Positions 18,609 to 26,854 of a DNA stretch of 42,206 nt are shown here, piece by piece; the stretch's first letter is position 1; every line of letters begins with the position of its first letter. The translations under genes were made by a program, and so were the position numbers. A model generated the notes under the pieces. The model was not told the origin of the DNA. It did no database searches and saw only the letters and a program-made list of their open reading frames with translations. The DNA is from Hespellia sp. (lineage in GTDB: Bacteria; Bacillota; Clostridia; Lachnospirales; Lachnospiraceae). The DNA is taken from assembly GCA_022790755.1 (NCBI GenBank), contig JAAVXR010000058.1, forward strand, positions 1-42,206. Reading direction: 5' to 3'.

Positions 18609-19548
18609 ATTTGGTTTCCCTTCCAAGCAGCTTCTTCAGCCAGCGTAGTAAAGCCTGCTGTTTCTGACTTCTTCCACACAGAAATATGATGATTTTCGCC
18701 TGTATTGCCATCACTTTTTTCCCATATCTATGCGCCAATATTTGCCTGCGCCGCATTTTCCAATATAGAATACGAATCCTTTCACGGATATTTTGAATCC
18801 CGCAAATCTTCCGAATCTCATCAATTAAGTCTTCAAAATCTTTGAATTGCTGTTCTGTCTCCTCCTGTGTCTTCGGCCTTCGGGAATGGCTGTCCGGCCG
18901 CACCCGAACTCCGTAGAGCGGTTCTGGAATCGTATAACATTTATAACGATACATGTAGGGCAGCAGCATCTGGAAATTCTGCCCCACTGGATATTCCGGA
19001 ATCTTCCGCTCTGGATATATAGAAAAAAACATTTCCGTACGCAGCATATAGCAGCCGCAGCAGACAAAAGTCTTATGTTCCATTATATCAAAAAAAAGAT
19101 GTTCTTCATACAAATCGCCGATTTTTTCAGCGGCATTCGCCTTACTTCCATCATTCGCAAAATAGTACATCAAAGATCGAACGCTGTGATAATTCGGATG
19201 TTCTATCAGAAATTCCACTCTCTTCTTTATGGAATCTGATTCCAGAATATCGTCGCTGTCCGGCCAGATCAGATATTCTCCCGTCACCCAGGGCAGTCCC
19301 CGATTAATTGCTGCGGAAGCATTCTTGTGTTCTGTTCGCACAATCTGGTATGAATACTGTTTTTCTTCAAACCTCTCCCGATAACTTTCAGCAATCTCCA
19401 TGGTACAATCCGTCGAACCGTCATCCACCAAAATCATTTCCACAAAAGGATACGTCTGATTTAAAATCGAATCCAACATTCGAGCCAAATATTTTTCTCC
19501 ATTATAAACAGGCGTCACACAGGATACAAGTCCCTTTTTATGATGCAT
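18586..19548 (-). CDS. Glycosyltransferase family 2
   Basis: This protein of about 320 residues shows GLVSCVTPVYNGEKYL, VDDGSTD and the metal-binding DSDD (97-100) of GT2 enzymes. The ATG at 19548 was chosen because AGAGGA sits eight bases before it; another ATG two codons upstream is too close to that site. It overlaps the flippase gene by 11 bases, which implies coupled translation. Donor and acceptor are unknown. Confidence 0.9.
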   Translation of the reverse strand: MHHKKGLVSCVTPVYNGEKYLARMLDSILNQTYPFVEMILVDDGSTDCTMEIAESYRERFEEKQYSYQIVRTEHKNASAAINRGLPWVTGEYLIWPDSDDILESDSIKKRVEFLIEHPNYHSVRSLMYYFANDGSKANAAEKIGDLYEEHLFFDIMEHKTFVCCGCYMLRTEMFFSIYPERKIPEYPVGQNFQMLLPYMYRYKCYTIPEPLYGVRVRPDSHSRRPKTQEETEQQFKDFEDLIDEIRKICGIQNIRERIRILYWKMRRRQILAHRYGKKVMAIQAKIIIFLCGRSQKQQALLRWLKKLLGRETKYVESCRK

Positions 19549-21079
19549 TTTCATGTCCTCTCTTTTCATCTATATGTAAAAATGATTTTACAACCTTCAT
19601 CGCATATTTGAATTCCGGAGCTGAATGAAAAATCAGCAACTGCACAACAAACGTGATGCCCTCTGAACAAATACCATAAAATACGATTTGCAGATACAGG
19701 TTGGATACCGGAAGAAGACTACATACCCCTTGAGACGCCAACATGCACAGCACACAAGATGAGATACCCTTGATCACAAGTCTGACATATGTTTTATCTT
19801 CCAGATGCAGATACTGATGAAACAAAAGCCGCTCCTTGAGCATAGTCTGCACAATCAATGTGCAGCTAGTCCCCAATAAAATCCCGAAAATGCCCCATCT
19901 TTTACCCAGAACAATTGATATCAGCAAATTCAGTCCGTCGCCAAGCAAAGAGATATTTTTATTCTGCGCAAACAATCCCGACACCCCGACCATTGCCCAG
20001 AGCGGATTTTTTATAATATAAATCAAAAAATTTAAAACACATATAAAAACAATCGGCATCGGCAGCAAATATTCACGACCATACAAAAGGCGGATAAACG
20101 GGCTGGAAACCGTGTAAATTCCTACTGCCGCCAAAACCGTTGGACAGTAGGTAATGAATGTCATCCGTCTTAAAACTTTTTCTGTATATATATAATCCCC
20201 TTCAGCCATCAGATTACCGACTCCCCCTGTCGTAGCGTGATGCAGCTGAATTAGCAGACCAGTCATGGCATTGATGAGCATAGTATAACAACTGTACGCG
20301 CCTACCCGCAAGGTTCCCACCATCGTGGAAATCAAAATATTGTCTGTAGAATTCGTGATTTTTCCTGAAAGCGCGCTGATAAACAAATATTTAATATTAG
20401 AGAGCACTTGTCTTCGTTCGCTCTTCGATAAGCGTTCCTTCCGTTTCAAAAACGGATACCGCCGATCAGCCTGAACGGAAATGAACAAGTTGATCGAAAC
20501 AGTCATCGCAATCTGCAAACATAAATATACAATATAATTCCTGGTAACTACCAGAAACAGAATGCTGAGTACTGTAAACGTAATCCGAACGAACATATTG
20601 GTCCGGGAAATAATATAAACGCGCTGGTCAGCATTCAACAGTGCAGTTTTGTAGGAGAACAGATAAGAAGAAGCCGTCTGCACCAAAAAAAGAAAGTAAA
20701 TCAGGCGCAGATAATTCAAATCAATCTCCATTTTACTGACAAACAAATGCACATATGGCAGAAGCAGCATCCCTATTAGAAACATAGCAAAGGCAATCCA
20801 GCGATATGCCGTTTTAAAAAGATTCATCAATTCCGCCAGTTTTTTTTCATCATTTTCTCTGAGTGGCGCATAAAGATTGTACACGATAGCGTTCCCCACT
20901 CCCAGCTCCGCCAGAGAAAGCACAGCGATCACTTCGGTAAACAGGCCGTTCAGGCTGACCGCCTCGATTCCCAGCGTATGCACCAAAGCATAGCGCATGG
21001 CAAAACTCAGCAGCGAGGAAACGCCCTGCCCCACGATTCCATACAGGAGATTTCTCATGCTTTTTTCCACTCGCTTCAT
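19538..21079 (-). CDS. Wzx-like polysaccharide flippase
   Basis: This 513-residue protein has about 14 hydrophobic segments and the MATE/oligosaccharide-flippase (MOP) layout. The N-terminal NLLYGIVGQGVSSLLSFAMR and the ALVHTLGIEAVSLNGLF region are typical of Gram-positive Wzx proteins. It would translocate undecaprenyl-diphosphate-linked repeat units across the membrane for Wzy polymerisation. Its start ATG overlaps the stop codon of the upstream GT2 gene (ATGA) and has GGGAG nearby. Confidence 0.9.
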   Translation of the reverse strand: MKRVEKSMRNLLYGIVGQGVSSLLSFAMRYALVHTLGIEAVSLNGLFTEVIAVLSLAELGVGNAIVYNLYAPLRENDEKKLAELMNLFKTAYRWIAFAMFLIGMLLLPYVHLFVSKMEIDLNYLRLIYFLFLVQTASSYLFSYKTALLNADQRVYIISRTNMFVRITFTVLSILFLVVTRNYIVYLCLQIAMTVSINLFISVQADRRYPFLKRKERLSKSERRQVLSNIKYLFISALSGKITNSTDNILISTMVGTLRVGAYSCYTMLINAMTGLLIQLHHATTGGVGNLMAEGDYIYTEKVLRRMTFITYCPTVLAAVGIYTVSSPFIRLLYGREYLLPMPIVFICVLNFLIYIIKNPLWAMVGVSGLFAQNKNISLLGDGLNLLISIVLGKRWGIFGILLGTSCTLIVQTMLKERLLFHQYLHLEDKTYVRLVIKGISSCVLCMLASQGVCSLLPVSNLYLQIVFYGICSEGITFVVQLLIFHSAPEFKYAMKVVKSFLHIDEKRGHENAS

Positions 21080-22119
21080 ACCATAAACTCCCGTATTTTC
21101 TTATACAGCACTGTACTTCCCCAGAAGATCTCCGCGCTAAAATACAAAAGAACCACCTCTGCCGCAATTTTCTTGCAACGAAAAAGCTTCAGCGCTTCCA
21201 AACTGATATAGTTGCGAATGTTGGTCCGAAATCTCCTCAGATAACAATAGAGCTTTCGGCCCTTCACCATATTACTTTCAACGGCGCTTACGGCCAACCG
21301 GATATTCACATCCAGAATCTGACGTCTCATTCTGGGAAGCAGATCCGGATAATATTTTTCAACTTCCCGATAAAGAAATTCATATACGAAAGACTGCGTA
21401 TACTGCCTCAATTGAAAGCTTCTATGCGTACCGCTGCTCTCTCTGAATATATAATGATACAGTTGCTCCGGCAGATAGCTGACGCGTCGGCTATGCCGCA
21501 TCACCTTGTACAGGAAAAGAATATCTTCCCCGCAAGATATCTTTTCATGAAAACGATATTTCCGCACAAAATCACAGACAAACAATTTATTCTCCACCGA
21601 ATATCCGCCTTCCATAGCCTGTAGCATATAATATACAGCCTGATCCGCCGAAAGAACATGCGCACGTTCAATTTGTTTCCTGTCGGTATATTCTCCAAAT
21701 CCCATACAATCTATTTCGCATACACTGATATCCGCCTGATTTCTGAGAATGGACGCACAAAGCAGTTCATACATATTCTGCTCTATATAATCATCCGCGT
21801 CCACAAACCCAAGGTATGTTCCGAGGGCATAATCCATCCCCACATTTCTCGCATGCGATACCCCCTGATTCGATTCCAGATGAATCACTCGAATTCGGCT
21901 GTCACGTTTCACATACGTATCACAAATATCGCCGCTGGCATCCGTGGAAGCGTCGTCCACCAAAATGATTTCCAGATTCGTGTGTGTTTGCCCGACCACA
22001 GAATCCAGGCATTTTTCCAGATATTGTTCCGCATTATATACGGGAATGATGACACTAATCAGAGAACTTTCGTTTGTTTTCAATTTACTTTTCCACTCTC
22101 TTTCTTGTCCTTTTACCAT
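21076..22119 (-). CDS. Glycosyltransferase family 2
   Basis: This 347-residue GT-A enzyme shows ISVIIPVYNAEQYLEKCLDS, VDDASTD and the metal-binding DADD (107-110). GAAGGTG precedes the ATG. The 59-base gap upstream holds the short hairpin CATAA-CTT-TTATG, also seen near 23253-23265. The stop overlaps the flippase start. It probably adds a hexose during repeat-unit assembly; specificity is unknown. Confidence 0.9.
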   Translation of the reverse strand: MVKGQEREWKSKLKTNESSLISVIIPVYNAEQYLEKCLDSVVGQTHTNLEIILVDDASTDASGDICDTYVKRDSRIRVIHLESNQGVSHARNVGMDYALGTYLGFVDADDYIEQNMYELLCASILRNQADISVCEIDCMGFGEYTDRKQIERAHVLSADQAVYYMLQAMEGGYSVENKLFVCDFVRKYRFHEKISCGEDILFLYKVMRHSRRVSYLPEQLYHYIFRESSGTHRSFQLRQYTQSFVYEFLYREVEKYYPDLLPRMRRQILDVNIRLAVSAVESNMVKGRKLYCYLRRFRTNIRNYISLEALKLFRCKKIAAEVVLLYFSAEIFWGSTVLYKKIREFMV

Positions 22120-22178
22120 CCAAATGCACCTTCATAACTTTTATGCACGGCGTGTCTTCTTTGAGAACGCATGTGAAT

Positions 22179-23204
22179 TTACCGCAAAAGGTTTCTACGA
22201 ATTCTACGGCAAATGCTCAGAAACATGTATGCGGACCGCACCCGCCCCTTTCGGAGCAACCAATACGTGATTCGCGTCTTTGGGCTGATATCTTCGAACT
22301 GTGCCTGTTGAATACACTCTCGAAACAGCGGTCGATTCAATTGCTGACAAATCTCACGCAACCGATAGTATTTTCCATCGTTCACCGCATGGATCATGAG
22401 GGTGAAACACATATATGCTCCATAACGCGCGATCTGCTCCTCGAAATCTTTCGGCAGACAATCAGCATATTCAAAAGATATTTTTTGCAGTTCTTTCAGC
22501 GCCATCGAGACCTGATAAAAATGCTTCATCTGAAACCCGTGAGAACCTGATTGTTCTTTGATGCGATAAAAATACATCGTCCGACTGCTGACGCAAATTT
22601 CCTTTGCTCGCAGAAATACTGGCAATACGCCGAGCAAATCTTCGCCAAGAGAAATCGATTCCTTTACCGCAAGAATGCCTTCTTCGGCCAAAGACCGTCG
22701 GAAAACCTTATTGGGGATAAAATATAATAAATGTTTCATTTGTCGATTCATCAAAAGGGAACCATACAGATTGGATTCAATTGCTGTCCGATCATACAGT
22801 CCTTCAGCCACCGGTTCCCTAATGATCTCTGAGCGCGTCTCATATTCGAAAGAACAGGAAAAAAGGATTAGTTCTGCCTGCGTCTTTTTAAGCAGCACAG
22901 CGCCCTGTTCCAAAAATGTCGCCGCAATCCAGTCGTCTCCATCCACAAAGACGATATATTCACCGGTTGACGCCAGCAGTCCGGTCTTTCTCGCCCTCGC
23001 AGGCCCGCCGTTTGGTTGATGAATTACCGTGACCCGGGGATCTTTCTCCGCATAAGCATCGCAGATTGCCGGACACTGATCCGGAGAGCCATCGTCAACC
23101 AGAATCAGTTCAAAGTCCCTGAAAGTCTGCGACAGAATGGAATCCACACAAACTCGCAGATAAGGCGCAACTTTATAGACAGAAACAATCACAGAGAAAT
23201 GCAT
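22179..23204 (-). CDS. Glycosyltransferase family 2
   Basis: This 341-residue protein opens FSVIVSVYKVAPYLRVCVDS and carries LVDDGSPD and the metal-binding DGDD (88-91), a standard GT2 catalytic core. The C-terminus is very basic (CRRIRRNLLR), suggesting membrane contact. AAGGAGG lies directly upstream of the ATG. The upstream gap of 112 bases contains a 67-bp element that recurs near the recombinase. Confidence 0.9.
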   Translation of the reverse strand: MHFSVIVSVYKVAPYLRVCVDSILSQTFRDFELILVDDGSPDQCPAICDAYAEKDPRVTVIHQPNGGPARARKTGLLASTGEYIVFVDGDDWIAATFLEQGAVLLKKTQAELILFSCSFEYETRSEIIREPVAEGLYDRTAIESNLYGSLLMNRQMKHLLYFIPNKVFRRSLAEEGILAVKESISLGEDLLGVLPVFLRAKEICVSSRTMYFYRIKEQSGSHGFQMKHFYQVSMALKELQKISFEYADCLPKDFEEQIARYGAYMCFTLMIHAVNDGKYYRLREICQQLNRPLFRECIQQAQFEDISPKTRITYWLLRKGRVRSAYMFLSICRRIRRNLLR

Positions 23205-23249
23205 ATGGCCTCCTTAAACTCACCTGCGCCCACCAAAGAACGCATCTCC

Positions 23250-23316
23250 ACTCATAAAAGTTATGAGGACGCTTTAGGCATCCCCGATTTTATGCCGCCT
23301 GCCCGGCGGCGAATTT
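23250..23316 (+). repeat. 67-bp dispersed element, copy B
   Basis: This intergenic stretch between two glycosyltransferase genes aligns without gaps to 32516-32582, with about 50 of 67 positions identical by eye. It contains the hairpin CCGCC-TGCCC-GGCGG and the small palindrome CATAA-AAG-TTATG. Read on the plus strand in one frame, both copies encode a similar peptide (GIP..., PP.RRR), with several differences at third codon positions. The nature of the element is unknown. Confidence 0.65.
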
Positions 23317-24468
23317 TCAAGACAAACTTTCAAGATAAAAATTCTGCAACCAGCGCGCGGTATCTTTGATCTCAAACCCGTCTGATTTTATCACATCCGC
23401 ATAAACTTTCCGGTTTTCTTTTGCAGCTTCCGCCATGGCAACCGCGAACCTTGCCCAGTCCTGCGCCGATCGCTTCAAACTAAGAAAATGTGCGCGATCA
23501 CTCAACGACACTTCCCGCGTAATGCTGTCGGAAAATACGCAGGGAAGACCGGACGCCTGTGCTTCCACGCCAACCACCGGCAACCCTTCAAATAAAGAAG
23601 GGAGAAGAAATCCGTCCATCATACAGAGATACTCTCTGACATGTTCTGTGGCGGCAATTCGAATAAGATTGTCCCGAATCCCCAATGAATCCGCCAACTC
23701 CGACAATTCTGCTTCCAGTTCACCCTGACCGATCAAAATCAATTTTGCATCCGGCTTTATTTTCCGTATTTCTGCAAAAATGTATAAGAGAAAACGTTGA
23801 TTTTTTTGCTCACACAGCCGCCCGATATTCCCGAACACCAGCGCATCGCCAATTCCATAATCTTCTCTCATTTTGTTGCGATATTCCTCATCAAAACGAA
23901 AATACTCGGTGTCAATTCCGTTTTTCACATAAACAATTCTCTTTCGAGGTCGTTTCCCATACATAAATTCCCCTGCCAGATCTGAACAGGCAAAATAGTA
24001 ATCTCCGCACAATGGGAGACAGAATCTACAGATTTCCTGAAATATCCGGTGTCCAACTCCCGGTTTCTTCAGTCGGGAATTGTGCGAATGTAAAACAACA
24101 ACCCTTGCGCCCGCAAGTTTGGCCGCGATACCTACTAGACAATCGTAGGGAGTAGGCGCATTGATATGGAATATTTCAACCTGTTCTTCTTTCAATACCT
24201 TCCAGGTCCGCCAGAACTTCCACAGAAAGCGCGCCATCTGATTCGGTGCATCCGTATTGTCTGCGATCAGTTTTTTCCCGCCATATTCCTTTACTTTTTC
24301 ATCACCAAATTCTGGCTGATTACGGTAAACCAAATAATCAAAGTTGACCTTTTCTCGGTCCAACTGTTCACAAATCGACAAAATAAGAGACGTAATGCCG
24401 CCGGCTTGCAGATCACAGGCCTGGATCACCCGAAGCGGCTGTCCCTTCCTCCCCTTTTTCCCCTTCAA
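23317..24468 (-). CDS. Glycosyltransferase family 4, TTG start
   Basis: This protein of about 383 residues has the GT-B fold. The N-terminal part reads LRVIQACDLQAGGITSLIL, and the C-terminal nucleotide-sugar domain includes VFGNIGRLCEQKNQ and the EX7E region LLPSLFEGLPVVGVEAQASG. The start is inferred as TTG at 24468: AAGGAGGGGGCG sits about seven bases upstream, and the codon overlaps the stop of the epimerase gene (TTGA), matching the ATGA coupling elsewhere in the operon. The longer open frame to 24642 lies inside the epimerase gene. Confidence 0.88.
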   Translation of the reverse strand: MKGKKGRKGQPLRVIQACDLQAGGITSLILSICEQLDREKVNFDYLVYRNQPEFGDEKVKEYGGKKLIADNTDAPNQMARFLWKFWRTWKVLKEEQVEIFHINAPTPYDCLVGIAAKLAGARVVVLHSHNSRLKKPGVGHRIFQEICRFCLPLCGDYYFACSDLAGEFMYGKRPRKRIVYVKNGIDTEYFRFDEEYRNKMREDYGIGDALVFGNIGRLCEQKNQRFLLYIFAEIRKIKPDAKLILIGQGELEAELSELADSLGIRDNLIRIAATEHVREYLCMMDGFLLPSLFEGLPVVGVEAQASGLPCVFSDSITREVSLSDRAHFLSLKRSAQDWARFAVAMAEAAKENRKVYADVIKSDGFEIKDTARWLQNFYLESLS

Positions 24469-25514
24469 GACGCCCCCTCCTTTTTGTAAGAGCTGCGATA
24501 CCATTTTGTAAACGCGGTAAGACCATCGTAGAGACTCGTGGAAGGCCGGAACCCAAAGTCCTGTTCCAGCTCTTTGATATCCGCATAAGTTTGATAGACA
24601 TCTCCCGGTTGCATTGGAAGGAATTCTTTTTCCCCCGGACAACTAATCATTCCCTGCTCCATCAGGCAGGTCTCCAGTATTTCCACAAATGTCAACAATC
24701 GCTCCGGATGATGATTCCCGATATTATAAAGCTTATAGGCAACTCCATCCTCATCCGGCTGCGGTGGCTTCTGCAATACTTTTGCGGTTCCTCTAACAAC
24801 ATCTTCAATATATGTAAAATCTCTGTACATATCTCCATAATTAAAGATAGGAATAGCTTCCTGCCGTACCAACTGTTCTGTAAATTTGAAATACGCCATA
24901 TCCGGCCGCCCCTCCGGTCCGTAGACCGTAAAAAATCGCAGACCTGTGGAAGGGATTCCATAGTTTCTGCTATAAGTGTAAGCAATTAATTCGTCGAACT
25001 TTTTTGTCGCCGCATAGAGACTCACAGGATGATCGACCGGATCTTTCACAGAATAGGGCACCTTTTTACTGGAACCGTACACAGAACTTGAACTTGCATA
25101 GACAAAATGTTCCACACCTTTTTGGCCATTTTCATAAGAATACCGACAGGCCTCCAGAATATGAAAAAAGCCTACCAGGTTGCTCTCGATATAGATATCT
25201 GGATTCGTCACAGAATACCGCACACCAGCCTGTGCCGCAAGATTGACTACTATCGACGGCCTCGCGTCAGCAAACACCCGCATAACCAATTCTTTCTCTC
25301 CGATATCCCCTTTGATAAATCGAAAGTTCTTGTATTTTTTTAGCCGCGAGAGCCTCGTTTCTTTCAAAGAAACATCATAATAAGGATTCAGATTGTCGAT
25401 TCCCACAATCTGAATTCCCGTAATATGTTTCAGTAAATATTCAGTCAGAGCAGCACCGATAAATCCGGCCGCTCCGGTAATCAAAATCGTTCGGTTTTCC
25501 AGAGATAGCTCCAT
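24465..25514 (-). CDS. NAD-dependent epimerase, UDP-glucuronate 4-epimerase-like
   Basis: This protein of about 349 residues is an extended short-chain dehydrogenase. It shows the NAD-binding TGAAGFIG, the YASSSSVYG segment, and the catalytic YAATKK (YxxxK). The stretch STGLRFFTVYGPEGRPDMAYF is characteristic of the CapI/LpsL branch that converts UDP-glucuronate to UDP-galacturonate, so the polymer probably contains an acidic sugar. An ATG at 25514 and a GTG one codon upstream are both possible starts after AGGAG. It is translationally coupled to the downstream GT4. Confidence 0.9.
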   Translation of the reverse strand: MELSLENRTILITGAAGFIGAALTEYLLKHITGIQIVGIDNLNPYYDVSLKETRLSRLKKYKNFRFIKGDIGEKELVMRVFADARPSIVVNLAAQAGVRYSVTNPDIYIESNLVGFFHILEACRYSYENGQKGVEHFVYASSSSVYGSSKKVPYSVKDPVDHPVSLYAATKKFDELIAYTYSRNYGIPSTGLRFFTVYGPEGRPDMAYFKFTEQLVRQEAIPIFNYGDMYRDFTYIEDVVRGTAKVLQKPPQPDEDGVAYKLYNIGNHHPERLLTFVEILETCLMEQGMISCPGEKEFLPMQPGDVYQTYADIKELEQDFGFRPSTSLYDGLTAFTKWYRSSYKKEGAS

Positions 25515-25544
25515 CACTGTTTCGCTCCTGTTTTTTCTTAATAG

Positions 25545-26834
25545 TTATAGGAAATGCAGTTTGTTCCGTCCTTCCTTCGCCACCCTCGGGGTCTGTTCAT
25601 CCATATATATACTGCTCAAAGCACAATACATGATGATAACGCTGAAACCTAGGACCGCAGAATACAGAAAAGAAATATTTTCGGTAAGTCGCAACATTGC
25701 AAAGGCAACGCCAGTCCCCAGAACTGTGGCATCTTTTTTCACACATTTCCCTTTGACGGCCCATTTTACAACCCAGGGAAATGCAGAGATCATCCAAAAA
25801 AGGTATCCCCAGAACCCCAATTCAATATAATAATACACGTAGTCGCAGTGGACGTTTATGGCAATCTCCCCATTACTGAAAAATTCGATTTGATGCCTTA
25901 AGCGTTGGATCCACCCCAAACCTCTGCCTAAGTAATCCAGACCAAAATCATAATATTGCGAATAAAAGGCATAAATCTCATTTCGATGAGAGGTCCGTAA
26001 CTGTAGCGCTTCCGCAATTCGATTAAAGAGTCCATATCGCACAAACGGAATATAAAGAAAAGCCGCAAGAATAAATGCAACCATGATAAAATTCAAAAAG
26101 TATCTCCGCGTGACCTCCCCTAAACGAAAATAGACAAAGGCAAGCGCAAAACCAACAGCCAACGCCAAAAGCCCGCTCCGCTTGAACGTATTCAACAACG
26201 CAAACACAATGATAAACACTTTGGCAAAGCGTTTCCAGATTGGCAATTCTTTCCAGTGAAACCCAAAATAAATAGCAAAAAACACATACAGATAAGCAAA
26301 ACTGGTTTCTTCCAAGCTAATACCATACCCTTGCGTGCCTCCAGACTGCAAATAGGCAATCAAACGCCTTAGATATTCCGCAAAGCCAAATTCAAGTATA
26401 CGCGGAACAAGCAAAGCAAAAAAGGCAGTTGTCAAGGCCCAGAACGTACACGTAAGCATCCTTTCCCGTAAAATATAGGCCAACGCCATTGCACAGGCGA
26501 CACACAACATCATGTATGCGGGTTCGAAAAAACCACTGATCATCTGTCGGATAGGTGTAAATGTAAAAATCCAGATAATAGCAGAGCCGATCATCGCCAC
26601 AAAATAGGAGAGTGCCAATACTCCCGCCGCTTTGGCAGCATGATAAAGAAATGGCAGATCTGGAATGACCAGGAACAGACAGAAGCCAATCCCAACGACC
26701 AGAATACAGCCGATATATTGATAACCAACACCAAATCCACCAATTGTTATATAATTGTTATAGAAGTAAAAAATACCGGTCAACAACAGAAAGGAGATCC
26801 GTTCCACAACTTTCTGCCCATAGTTTATCCGCAT
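25545..26834 (-). CDS. Wzy-like polysaccharide polymerase / O-antigen ligase family
   Basis: This 429-residue protein has about 11-12 hydrophobic segments and a large soluble loop in the second half (about residues 275-330, including RTSHRNEIYAFYSQYY), the usual topology of Wzy polymerases and O-antigen ligases. It would polymerise flipped repeat units on the outer face of the membrane. AGGGG precedes the ATG. It lies between the Wzz-GGDEF gene and the epimerase, as expected for a Wzx/Wzy locus. Sequence conservation in this family is low, so the call rests on topology and context. Confidence 0.78.
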   Translation of the reverse strand: MRINYGQKVVERISFLLLTGIFYFYNNYITIGGFGVGYQYIGCILVVGIGFCLFLVIPDLPFLYHAAKAAGVLALSYFVAMIGSAIIWIFTFTPIRQMISGFFEPAYMMLCVACAMALAYILRERMLTCTFWALTTAFFALLVPRILEFGFAEYLRRLIAYLQSGGTQGYGISLEETSFAYLYVFFAIYFGFHWKELPIWKRFAKVFIIVFALLNTFKRSGLLALAVGFALAFVYFRLGEVTRRYFLNFIMVAFILAAFLYIPFVRYGLFNRIAEALQLRTSHRNEIYAFYSQYYDFGLDYLGRGLGWIQRLRHQIEFFSNGEIAINVHCDYVYYYIELGFWGYLFWMISAFPWVVKWAVKGKCVKKDATVLGTGVAFAMLRLTENISFLYSAVLGFSVIIMYCALSSIYMDEQTPRVAKEGRNKLHFL

Positions 26835-26854
26835 GCTTTCCCCTCATACGTAAA

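Noticed and set aside
24469-24642. Longer N-terminus of the GT4 gene
   Set aside because: It lies within the epimerase coding region in another frame. The TTG at 24468 with a strong ribosome binding site and TTGA overlap explains the start.
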